14,857 nucleotides of DNA from Chromatiales bacterium (lineage in GTDB: Bacteria; Pseudomonadota; Gammaproteobacteria; SZUA-140): assembly GCA_031285245.1 (NCBI GenBank), contig JAITWN010000131.1, forward strand, positions 1-14,857, written 5' to 3'. The position numbers were made by a program, and so were the translations under genes. The notes under the pieces are model-generated. The model made no database searches. It was not told where the DNA came from and worked only from the letters and a program-made list of their open reading frames with translations. This document shows, in pieces, positions 6,544 through 13,499 of this stretch; position 1 is the stretch's first letter; each line of letters starts with the position of its first letter.

Positions 6544-9293
6544 TTTTCCTGCTTCTTCAACATCATGATCGCAAGCCCTAGAATGACAGGCACTGAAAGC
6601 GCGAGCGGCCACAGGGAACTGCGCAGATCGTGAAAATCGAGCGCCTTGTTGAATACCCCACGACTAATGGTGAACATGTGGCTCGCGGGATAGATCTGGC
6701 CGATGATGCGCCCAGCGCCTTCGAGGGAAGATACCGGATCGATCATGCCGCCGAACTGCGTGGCCGGCAGCATGGTGCCGATCATGGCGAAGAAGAGCGC
6801 AGCGATCTGGCTCTTGGTAACGGCGGATGCGAGCAAACCCATGCCGGTCGCAGCAAAACAGAACAGCAACGCCGCGAGCGCCAGCGTGAGAAAGCTGCCG
6901 GTAATCGGCACATCAAACAGCGTAATCGCCATCAGCACCATGAGCAGAAAATTGAGCATCGCGAGGCCGACATACGGTAGCTGTTTGCCGAGCATGAATT
7001 CCGTGCGCGTAGCCGGCGTGACATAGAGATTGATGATCGAGCCCATCTCTTTTTCACGCACCACCGCGAGCGCGGTGAGCATGGCAGGGAACATGAGCAG
7101 GAGCAGCGGAATCACTGCGGGCACCATCGCCGGCAGACTCGCAACATCCGGGTTATAACGAAAACGGCTTTCCACCGAGATCTGCGACACGCCTGATGCA
7201 CCGGTACGCTTTCGCGCCTGATCGGTGAGCCAGTGTTGATGCATGCCAATCAGATAACCTTGCACAGTTTCAGCGCGCTGCGGCATCGCGCCATCGAACC
7301 AAGCGCCGATCGCAACCGGCGTACCACGCAGCACGTCGCGTCCGAAGCCAGGAGGAATCTCGATCGCGAGTGCCAGCTCGCCGCTGCGCATGCGTCGATC
7401 CATGTCGTCGTAATCTTTGAGCGGCGAACGTTCAACGAAATAAGTTGAGCCAGAAATATCCAGTTGGTAACTCTGGCTAATCGTGCTCTGATCACGATCG
7501 AGCACTGCATAGGTCAGATTATTCACATCCGTGCTGATGCCAAAGCCCATCACTAACATCAGAATCAGCGAACCACCGAGCGCCATCGTCGCGCGCACCG
7601 GATCGCGCCACACTTCCAAAGCTTCACGCCAGACGTAGCTGAAGAGACGTTGGAAGGAGAAGCGTGGGGGCGCTGCAGATCGGCGGGAGATTGGGAGGGG
7701 ATTGATTGCGGTGTTCGCCGCAGGCACGGACTGATCAGCCTGCGCATTCTCTCCCCCCTCCGCCTCCAACAAATACCCAATGAATGCTTCTTCCAGTGTC
7801 GCTGCACCACGCTTGGCAACGAGATTTGCGGGCGCGTCGCTATCAAGCACTTTGCCTGCATGCATCATCGACATGCGGTCGCAGCGCTGCGCTTCATTCA
7901 TGAAATGCGTGGAGATAAAAATGGTAACGTGATCACGGCGCGACAGCTCCACCAGCAAGCGCCAGAAGGCATCGCGCGCGACCGGATCAACACCTGAAGT
8001 TGGTTCATCGAGAATCAGCAGCTCAGGCTTGTGCACCATCGCTACCGCGAGCGACAAGCGCTGACGCATGCCAAGCGGTAAGGATTCAGGCAATTCATTC
8101 TGCACATGTGTCAGCTCGAAGCGCTCAGACATCTCGCGCACGCGGGTATCAATCTCAGCACCTGGCACGTGAAACAAGCGTGCATGCAGCACCAGATTCT
8201 GACGCACGGTGAGTTCGCCGTAGAGCGAAAACGCCTGCGACATATAGCCCACGCGCCGTCGCGTCGCCATGTCATGCGGGTCGACTTCATGACCGAACAG
8301 CCAGGCGCGGCCCGAAGTTGCGGGCAAAAGACCGGTGAGCATTTTCATCGTGGTCGTTTTGCCGCAGCCATTACTGCCGAGAAAACCGAAGATCTCGCCG
8401 CGCCGGATGCGAAAGCTCACATTATCGACCGCGGTGAAATCACCGAAGCGCATCGTCAGCCCCTGCGCTTCGATGGCGATGTCATCTTCACCGCTCGCAG
8501 GCAATGGCGGGATCGCCACCGGTGCGTAACCGCGTTTTCTCTCTTCGGGCAGCAGCTCGATATAAGCAGCTTCCAGCGACTGACTGTGCGTGCGTGCCAG
8601 CAACTCTGCCGGTGTGCCGGTTGCACTCACGCGCCCTGCATCCATCACCAGCAGCCAGTCGAAGCCTTGCGCTTCGTCCATGTAGGCCGTCGCCACGATC
8701 ACGCTCAAACCGGGATATTGCTGGCGAATACGATTGATCAACGACCAGAACTGCGAACGCGCGAGCGGATCAACGCCCGTGGTGGGCTCATCGAGAATGA
8801 GCAGATCAGGATCATGAATCAGCGCGCAGCAGAGGCCAAGCTTCTGCTTCATGCCACCCGACAGCTTGCCCGCCGGGCGCGAGAGAAAATTATTGAGACC
8901 GGTGCTACGCGTCAGCTCATCGATGCGACGTCGACGCTCTGCGGCGTCATGGCCAAACAAGCGTGCAAAGAATTGCAGATTCTCTTCTACTGAAAGCGTC
9001 GGATAGAGATTCTTGCCGAGACCCTGCGGCATATACGCGATACGAGGACACACGCGCTCACGGTGACTGCGCTCGCTCATGTCACCGCCCAACACTTCGA
9101 CGCGCCCTTCCTGCACCGCGCGTGCACCGGAGATCAGCGATAACAGACTGGATTTACCGACACCATCAGGGCCGATCAACCCGACCATCTGGCCCGATGG
9201 AAGATCGAGATCCACGCCATCGACAGCAACAGTTTTGCCGTAATGCAGACGCACACCTTGCAGGCGAACTACGGCGGAAGGCATCTCCCTCAC
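6540..9293 (-). CDS. rbbA: RbbA: fused double-ABC ATPase plus ABC-2 membrane domain
   Basis: The 917-residue protein has the full RbbA architecture. ABC domain 1 has Walker A GPDGVGKS (41-48), signature LSGGM (144-148) and Walker B LLILDE (164-169). ABC domain 2 has Walker A GSNGCGKT (306-313), a degenerate signature LPLGM (405-409), Walker B LLILDE (425-430) and H-loop His463. A linker (about 508-545) leads to an ABC-2 membrane domain (550-917) ending in KKQEK. The sequence follows E. coli RbbA (about 911 residues) almost throughout. In E. coli RbbA is described as a ribosome-associated ATPase, yet its permease partners suggest an exporter. GTG 9293 overlaps the yhiI stop (GTGA); ATG 9284 is an alternative, but GAGGGAG abuts it too closely to serve as its ribosome binding site. 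Domain 1 has Tyr204 where the H-loop histidine is expected. Confidence 0.96.
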   Translation of the reverse strand: MREMPSAVVRLQGVRLHYGKTVAVDGVDLDLPSGQMVGLIGPDGVGKSSLLSLISGARAVQEGRVEVLGGDMSERSHRERVCPRIAYMPQGLGKNLYPTLSVEENLQFFARLFGHDAAERRRRIDELTRSTGLNNFLSRPAGKLSGGMKQKLGLCCALIHDPDLLILDEPTTGVDPLARSQFWSLINRIRQQYPGLSVIVATAYMDEAQGFDWLLVMDAGRVSATGTPAELLARTHSQSLEAAYIELLPEERKRGYAPVAIPPLPASGEDDIAIEAQGLTMRFGDFTAVDNVSFRIRRGEIFGFLGSNGCGKTTTMKMLTGLLPATSGRAWLFGHEVDPHDMATRRRVGYMSQAFSLYGELTVRQNLVLHARLFHVPGAEIDTRVREMSERFELTHVQNELPESLPLGMRQRLSLAVAMVHKPELLILDEPTSGVDPVARDAFWRLLVELSRRDHVTIFISTHFMNEAQRCDRMSMMHAGKVLDSDAPANLVAKRGAATLEEAFIGYLLEAEGGENAQADQSVPAANTAINPLPISRRSAAPPRFSFQRLFSYVWREALEVWRDPVRATMALGGSLILMLVMGFGISTDVNNLTYAVLDRDQSTISQSYQLDISGSTYFVERSPLKDYDDMDRRMRSGELALAIEIPPGFGRDVLRGTPVAIGAWFDGAMPQRAETVQGYLIGMHQHWLTDQARKRTGASGVSQISVESRFRYNPDVASLPAMVPAVIPLLLLMFPAMLTALAVVREKEMGSIINLYVTPATRTEFMLGKQLPYVGLAMLNFLLMVLMAITLFDVPITGSFLTLALAALLFCFAATGMGLLASAVTKSQIAALFFAMIGTMLPATQFGGMIDPVSSLEGAGRIIGQIYPASHMFTISRGVFNKALDFHDLRSSLWPLALSVPVILGLAIMMLKKQEK

Positions 9294-10360
9294 CGCACCT
9301 GCACCAAATTACTCAGCTCCGGCGGCCAAGGCTGCTGAGCATCCAATCTGATCCACGCGACGCCGGGCAAGCCCGTCTTTACCTGATCCAAACGGCTTTT
9401 GAGCAGCGCCTCATCAATGCGCGCGCGCACGCGGAACATTAGTTTCTGACGTTCGCTCGCAGTCTCAACCGTTTTCGGCGTGAACTGCGCGGTGTTGGCG
9501 ACGAAACCCACCTGTGCGGGAACGGCGACCTGAGGCGCAACATCGAGCACGATGCGCACTTCAGTGCCGAAGGCGATGCGACCCGCCACCGACTCAGGCA
9601 CGAAGAACGTCATGTAGACGTCAGACAGATCGACCAGATTCAGCACGCGTCCACCGGCTGCCAACACTTCACCCGGCTGAGCCAAACGAAACTGGATGCG
9701 ACCATCACGCGGCGCTTTGAGTTCGCTGTCCGCGAGATCGGCGTCGATGCGTTCGATCGTCGCCGATGCCGCTTTTACCGTCGCCTCAGCACCAATGCGC
9801 GCAGCCTCGGCTGCCCGCACCGCAGCTTCCACGGCGCTGACCTGCGCCTTTGCCGCTTCCACCGCAGCCTTGGCATTGCGAGCGCTAGCGCGGTCATCAT
9901 CGAGCGTCTGCATCGATGATGCGCCTTTCTTCGCCAGCTCTTCCGAACGCGCCAAGCGACGCTGCGCAGCATCGAGCTCACTTTCACGCTGCGCGATCTG
10001 CGCCTGCGCCACCGCACGGTTGCCTTCCTGCGCTGCCACCTGCGCCTGTGCCTGCGCGACGCTGGTGAGCGCCTGTTGATGCACGGCCTGCGCTTCGCGC
10101 GCCTGCGCATTCAGCGTATCGATCTGCATGCGCGCGAGCACCTGCCCGGCTTTCACGAAATCGCCTTCACGCACCAGAATCTCATCGACCCGACCACCGA
10201 GCTTAGTTGCGACATCGACTTCAGTCGCCTCGATGCGGCCATTACCACTGACGAAGCCTTCTCCCGGCCCCGTGTGCCCGCTGTTTTTCCAAGCCCATAC
10301 GCCAAAAACGATCAAGGCAACCAGTACCAGCAAGGGCGTCAGTTTTTTCTTCATCATCAT
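9290..10360 (-). CDS. yhiI: HlyD-family membrane fusion protein, YhiI-like
   Basis: The 356-residue protein is a periplasmic adaptor of the HlyD/EmrA type. It has a KKK-preceded membrane anchor (about 7-24), a first biotinyl-lipoyl half with NGRIEATEVDVATKLGGRV (40-58), a long Ala/Gln-rich coiled coil (about 82-210), the second lipoyl half DSELKAPRDGRIQFR (211-225), and a beta-barrel with VDLSDVYMTFFVPE. The phrase FTPKTVETASERQKLMFRV is typical of YhiI. It should link the RbbA/YhhJ inner-membrane unit to the outer membrane. The start could be any of three tandem ATGs; 10360 has GAG 5 bases upstream. This is the first gene of the operon, so its promoter should lie in the 503-base gap upstream, but I see no clear one. 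Confidence 0.94.
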   Translation of the reverse strand: MMMKKKLTPLLVLVALIVFGVWAWKNSGHTGPGEGFVSGNGRIEATEVDVATKLGGRVDEILVREGDFVKAGQVLARMQIDTLNAQAREAQAVHQQALTSVAQAQAQVAAQEGNRAVAQAQIAQRESELDAAQRRLARSEELAKKGASSMQTLDDDRASARNAKAAVEAAKAQVSAVEAAVRAAEAARIGAEATVKAASATIERIDADLADSELKAPRDGRIQFRLAQPGEVLAAGGRVLNLVDLSDVYMTFFVPESVAGRIAFGTEVRIVLDVAPQVAVPAQVGFVANTAQFTPKTVETASERQKLMFRVRARIDEALLKSRLDQVKTGLPGVAWIRLDAQQPWPPELSNLVQVR

Positions 10361-10521
10361 GTGATCTCGGTTGTGTGCCGTGGTGCGTTTCTTACGCGAA
10401 CTATCGCTGCGAAACTAGAGAAAAACTATGTGATCTACAATGAATATTCTAGGCAGATTAGTAAAGCTGCGATTTGTGACAACGATTTCATTACCCTCTC
10501 CCCTGCCCATCTCCCACAAAT

Positions 10522-10572
10522 GGGCTGTCTCTTAATCACAGGTCGTAGGTTTAAGCCCTACACAGCCCGCCA
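10522..10572 (+). pseudogene. tRNA-Lys(CTT)-like remnant lacking the D-arm
   Basis: GGGCTGT (10522-10528) is fully complementary to ACAGCCC (10562-10568), which is followed by discriminator G and CCA (10570-10572), as a tRNA acceptor end would be. Just before, GTAGG-TTTAAGC-CCTAC (10545-10561) has the 5-base stem and 7-base loop of a T-arm, with one departure from the TTCRA rule. CTCTTAA (10529-10535) reads as a lysine anticodon loop (anticodon CTT), followed by TCACA and the variable bases GGTC. The D-arm and the 5' half of the anticodon stem are missing, so it cannot be a working tRNA. It may be a deletion derivative or the 3' tRNA piece left by an integrative element. Alternatively, CTGTCTCTTAATCACA is an insertion-sequence end and the folding is chance. 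Confidence 0.5.
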
Positions 10573-10684
10573 AGATCAAGCGCTCAAAGGCTGCCGGTCA
10601 AAGCCTCAACCAGTGGGCGACTAAGGTGCTGACAATGGCGATCCGCCACAGGTGAGCCGTCAGCAATCATTTTCAGCAGACAGC
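10524..10684. mobile_element. Possible miniature insertion remnant with IS50-like ends
   Basis: A 161-base segment has 7-base perfect terminal inverted repeats, GCTGTCT (10524-10530) and AGACAGC (10678-10684). The left end, CTGTCTCTTAATCACAGGT, resembles the ends of IS4-family IS50-group elements from memory. The flanks are two halves of a CT-rich/GA-rich palindrome (CCCACAAATGG on the left, ACTTGTGGGAAAGGG on the right), as if one repeat had been split. There is no exact target duplication and no coding capacity. The tRNA-like sequence overlaps its left end, so the two readings compete. Confidence 0.25.
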
Positions 10685-10803
10685 ACTTGTGGGAAAGGGT
10701 GACCGGAGGGCGGGAGAGAGAAGGCATAGCGATCCGCCAACAAACAACATCAGCGTCGCGCTGCTATTCATATAGCCAAAACAGCGCGCTCACCGTTCGG
10801 CAT

Positions 10804-10829
10804 TAGGCGCGTATCAATGCCCGCGCCTA
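10804..10829. repeat. 8-base GC-rich inverted repeat past the kinase gene
   Basis: Taggcgcg (10804-10811) and cgcgccta (10822-10829) are perfect complements around a 10-base loop, starting 35 bases past the kinase stop on the minus strand. It could act in ending the gcvPA-gcvPB-kinase transcript, but no T-run follows, so an intrinsic terminator is not established. Confidence 0.4.
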
Positions 10830-10863
10830 TACCATCAAGGAAGGAAACGTCGATCTCGTGTTA

Positions 10864-11796
10864 TCAAAAATTCGAGCCGAAACTCGCGTGATAACGTGCG
10901 CGGAAGTCCGCCATGGTGAAGCGGTGGTTTTGCGTGCCGGCGGTTTCGATTTTGATGGCGCCGATGAGGGAGGCGATGCGGCCGGTGGTGGCTAGGTCGA
11001 AGCCTTTCATCAAGCCGTAGAGCAAGCCAGCGCGATAGGAATCGCCGCAGCCGGTGGGGTCGGTGACTTTCGTTGCTTGCACGGGCGGGATGTCAGTGAC
11101 GCCGTCGCGGGTGTAGATGCGTGAACCTTGCGCGCCGCGCGTTACGAATACGGCTTTCACTTGCTTGGCGATTTGCTCGGCGGAAAGTCCGGTGCGTTCT
11201 TGCACGAGCTGCGCTTCGTAAGCGTTCACGGTGAGATAACTTGCCTGCGCGAGGAAGCCGCGCAGATCATCGCCGTCAAACATCGGCAGGCCCTGGCCTG
11301 GATCGAAGATGAACGGGATGCCGGCGTCCTTGAACTGCTGCGCGTGCTGGATCATGCCATCGCGACCATCAGGCGAGACGATGCCGAGTGTGATGCCGCG
11401 ATTGGCCGGCACTTTGTTTTCATGCGCAAGCATCATCGCACCGGGATGAAACGCAGTGATCTGGTTGTCGTCGAGATCGGTGGTGATATAGGCCTGCGCG
11501 GTGTAGTGCTGCTCACATACGCGCAGCAATTCGCGGCTGATGCCGTTCTGGTCCATCCAGCGCGCATAGGGCTCGAAGTCTTTGCCGACGGTGCCCATCG
11601 GTATGCCATCGCCTTCGAGCAGTCGCAGGTTGTAAGCAATGTTGCCCGCGCAGCCGCCGAACTCGCGGCGCATCTCGGGCACCATGAACGAAACATTCAG
11701 CATGTGGATCTTGTCTGGCAAGATGTGACGCTTGAAGCGATCGGGAAACAGCATGATCGAATCATAGGCAAACGAACCACAGATCAGTGCAGTCAC
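10864..11796 (-). CDS. PfkB-family carbohydrate/nucleoside kinase (adenosine kinase-like)
   Basis: The 310-residue protein has the ribokinase fold signatures. FGGCAGNIAYNL (46-57) is the N-terminal GG..N substrate-binding motif, and DPTGCGDSYRAGLLYGL (246-262) is PfkB signature 2 with the GCGD anion hole and catalytic base Asp252. FDPGQGLPMF and VTRGAQGSRI also fit ATP-dependent members. Proteins of this subtype are commonly called carbohydrate or adenosine kinase; the substrate cannot be read from sequence alone. The GTG start at 11796 overlaps the gcvPB stop (GTGA) and has AAGGGAG 7 bases upstream, so translation is probably coupled to gcvPB. That links it to glycine and one-carbon metabolism, where a purine nucleoside substrate would make sense; this is inference. 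Confidence 0.92.
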   Translation of the reverse strand: MTALICGSFAYDSIMLFPDRFKRHILPDKIHMLNVSFMVPEMRREFGGCAGNIAYNLRLLEGDGIPMGTVGKDFEPYARWMDQNGISRELLRVCEQHYTAQAYITTDLDDNQITAFHPGAMMLAHENKVPANRGITLGIVSPDGRDGMIQHAQQFKDAGIPFIFDPGQGLPMFDGDDLRGFLAQASYLTVNAYEAQLVQERTGLSAEQIAKQVKAVFVTRGAQGSRIYTRDGVTDIPPVQATKVTDPTGCGDSYRAGLLYGLMKGFDLATTGRIASLIGAIKIETAGTQNHRFTMADFRARYHASFGSNF

Positions 11797-13271
11797 TTGC
11801 GGTCTCCCTTGTAAGCCAGATCGAGCTCACGCGCCGCGCGCACATCATCGAGACGACGCACTGGCAATGTGTAGGGCGCGCCTTTGACAAGCGCGGGTTC
11901 GGTTTCTGCTTCCTTGCGAATGCCTGCCATCGCAGTGATGAAAGCATCCAGCGTTTCTTTGTCCTCGGTCTCCGTCGGCTCGATCAGGAAACACTCCGGC
12001 ACCAGCAGCGGGAAATACGTAGTTGGTGCATGGAAGCCGTTATCGAGTAGACGCTTGGCGAAATCCATCGCGTTGACGCCAAACTGCTTGGCTTCGCGGC
12101 GCAGCGTGACAATGAATTCATGCGTTGCACGACGCTCGGGGAACGCAAGTTCGAAACCACGCTCGCGCAAGCGCGCAGCCATGTAGTTGGCGTTGAGCGT
12201 GGAGAATTCCGCCACGCGCTGCATGCCCGCGACGCCAAGCATGCGTGCATAAATATAAGCGCGTAGCAAAATGCCGGCATTGCCTGCAAACGCAGACAAG
12301 CGACCGATGGTCTGCGGACAATCTTTTTCCGTGAGCCAGCGATAGTGATCGTTTTCTTTCGCCACCATCGGCACCGGCAGGAAAGGCCGCAAACGTTCAC
12401 TCACGCCGACCGGACCTGCGCCCGGGCCACCACCACCATGCGGCGTGGAGAAAGTTTTGTGCAGATTGAGATGCACGACATCAAAGCCCATGTCACCCGG
12501 CAGCACTTTGCCGAGAATGGCGTTGAGGTTCGCGCCATCGTAATAGAGCAAGCCACCGGCTTCATGCACGATGCCGGCGATTTCCTTGATGCGACGTTCG
12601 AACACGCCGAGCGTTGAAGGATTGGTCAACATCAACCCGGCGGTTTGCGGACCAACGGCTTTGCGCAGCGCTTCGACATCGACATCGCCGTCCGCATTGG
12701 TCGGAATCTCGCGCGTCTTGAAACCGCACATCACGGCGGTCGCAGGATTGGTGCCGTGCGCTGCATCGGGCACGAGAATTTCAGTACGCGCGACATCGCC
12801 ACGCGCGAGGTGATATGCGCGCATCATCGCTACACCAGCGAACTCACCCTGCGCGCCGGCCATCGGCGTCAGCGAAACCGCTTTCATGCCGGTAACAGCT
12901 TTGAGGATTTCCTGCAGATCATAGAGGCAAGCGAGGAAACCCTGGCTGAAGCGTTCGGGAGCGTACGGATGACGGCCAGCAAAACCCGGCAACGCCGCGA
13001 GCTTGTTACAAGCGCGCGGGTTGTATTTCATCGTGCACGAACCGAGCGGATAGAAATGCGTGTCGATGGAAAAATTTTTGCGCGACAGCCGCGTGTAGTG
13101 ACGAACGGCTTGCAGCTCGGAAACCTCGGGCAGTGCAGGCAAGTCTTTGCGCAAAAATTCTGCCGGCAGATCGGCAGCCTCAGCTACGCTCTGCGCTGCG
13201 GTTTGCACGGCGGGCGTTTGGCCAAGCGCGCGTCTACCGGGACGGGAATGCTCGAATATCAACTGACTCAT
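11793..13271 (-). CDS. gcvPB: Glycine dehydrogenase (decarboxylating) subunit 2
   Basis: This is the catalytic PLP-binding subunit of the two-subunit glycine cleavage P-protein; with GcvPA it decarboxylates glycine and passes aminomethyl to the lipoyl arm of GcvH in the cytoplasm. The 492-residue protein shows HFYPLGSCTMKYNP (72-85), TPMAGAQGEFAG (135-146), DAAHGTNPA (169-177), YYDGANLNA (243-251) and LHKTFSTPHGGGGPG (270-284), in which Lys272 should form the PLP Schiff base. Length is usual for GcvPB (about 480-500). ATG 13271 has AGGAG 12 bases upstream and GCGAG closer in. It is separated from gcvPA by 213 bases, which is wide for this pair, and overlaps the kinase gene by 4 bases. Confidence 0.97.
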   Translation of the reverse strand: MSQLIFEHSRPGRRALGQTPAVQTAAQSVAEAADLPAEFLRKDLPALPEVSELQAVRHYTRLSRKNFSIDTHFYPLGSCTMKYNPRACNKLAALPGFAGRHPYAPERFSQGFLACLYDLQEILKAVTGMKAVSLTPMAGAQGEFAGVAMMRAYHLARGDVARTEILVPDAAHGTNPATAVMCGFKTREIPTNADGDVDVEALRKAVGPQTAGLMLTNPSTLGVFERRIKEIAGIVHEAGGLLYYDGANLNAILGKVLPGDMGFDVVHLNLHKTFSTPHGGGGPGAGPVGVSERLRPFLPVPMVAKENDHYRWLTEKDCPQTIGRLSAFAGNAGILLRAYIYARMLGVAGMQRVAEFSTLNANYMAARLRERGFELAFPERRATHEFIVTLRREAKQFGVNAMDFAKRLLDNGFHAPTTYFPLLVPECFLIEPTETEDKETLDAFITAMAGIRKEAETEPALVKGAPYTLPVRRLDDVRAARELDLAYKGDRK

Positions 13272-13334
13272 GGCGGCTCGCCACTCCTGTCGGTTTAGTG
13301 TGAGGCCGCGAATAACGCGGTCTCGTCATCAATT

Positions 13335-13363
13335 TGAATACTGATTCGCTGAGCACTTAACAA
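13335..13363 (-). promoter_or_regulatory. Possible promoter for gcvPB-kinase
   Basis: On the minus strand TTGTTA (13363-13358) and TATTCA (13340-13335) are 17 bases apart, about 64 bases before the gcvPB start, in an AT-rich part of the gap. The match is weak (4 of 6 and 3 of 6 to consensus). A small stem ccgcg/cgcgg (13306-13310, 13316-13320) lies in the leader between it and the start codon. Confidence 0.25.
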
Positions 13364-13418
13364 ATTGTTTTTTTGAAAGCGTTACTAGCCGTTTTTTTTC
13401 CTATCCCGCCCTTCGAGC

Positions 13419-13445
13419 ACGCTCTCCCACTTGTGGGGAGAGCGT
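13419..13445. repeat. Hairpin-forming repeat in the gcvPA-gcvPB gap
   Basis: Acgctctcccac (13419-13430) pairs with gtggggagagcgt (13433-13445), leaving one unpaired base and a 2-base loop. This CTCTCCCAC-type palindrome resembles the two half-copies at 10494-10524 and 10685-10725. It lies about 40 bases past the gcvPA stop. On the minus strand A-rich rather than T-rich sequence follows, so it does not look like an intrinsic terminator for the gcv transcript. Confidence 0.75.
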
Positions 13446-13474
13446 AGCGAGGGGGGGGCGAAGCCGGTTAGGAC

Positions 13475-13499
13475 GGAAGTTTTTTCAGACCTTCCCTAA
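13475..13499. repeat. End fragment of the palindromic repeat family, overlapping the gcvPA 3' end
   Basis: Read on the minus strand, TTAGGGAAGGTCTGAAAAA (13499-13481) matches the outer edge of copy 2 (TTAGGGAAAATCTGAAAAA) at all but two bases, and that of copy 1 less closely. The rest of the element is absent or decayed. The last four codons of gcvPA and its TGA lie inside this fragment. Confidence 0.55.

Larger units (their letters stand above)
10361..10863. other. Gene-poor intergenic region with repeat debris
   Basis: No convincing gene lies between the kinase gene and yhiI, both on the minus strand. An open stretch on the plus strand (10076-10624) is antisense to yhiI and has no recognisable product. 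The region holds an AT-richer part next to yhiI (10400-10490) that should carry the operon's promoter. It also has a C/T-rich half-palindrome (10494-10524), a tRNA-like sequence (10522-10572), a possible short insertion with terminal repeats (10524-10684), a G/A-rich counterpart (10685-10725), and small hairpins at 10757-10788 and 10804-10829. A 9-base direct repeat atgtgatct occurs at 10359-10367 and 10428-10436. Confidence 0.7.

Noticed and set aside
8106..8993. 295-residue plus-strand reading frame
   Set aside because: It lies wholly antisense to rbbA, has a His/Arg/Gln-rich composition typical of antisense frames and matches nothing.
10525..10543. Tn5 mosaic-end adapter contamination (CTGTCTCTTATACACATCT-like)
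   Set aside because: Only about 15 of 19 bases match, with differences spread through the site, and natural-looking sequence continues on both sides, so an artefact is unlikely.
10076..10624. 182-residue plus-strand reading frame reaching into the intergenic gap
   Set aside because: Its first half is antisense to yhiI and its second half crosses repeat debris and the tRNA-like sequence. No ribosome binding site or recognisable domain is visible.
13360..13400. Intrinsic terminator using the T7 and T8 runs
   Set aside because: The T-runs are on the plus strand while the flanking gcv genes are on the minus strand, and no GC-rich stem sits directly before them in the plus direction.
13272..13484. 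Glycine riboswitch ahead of gcvPB
   Set aside because: The gap is made of repeats and poly-T/G tracts. I do not see the paired aptamer cores of the glycine riboswitch, which normally precedes the first gcv gene.
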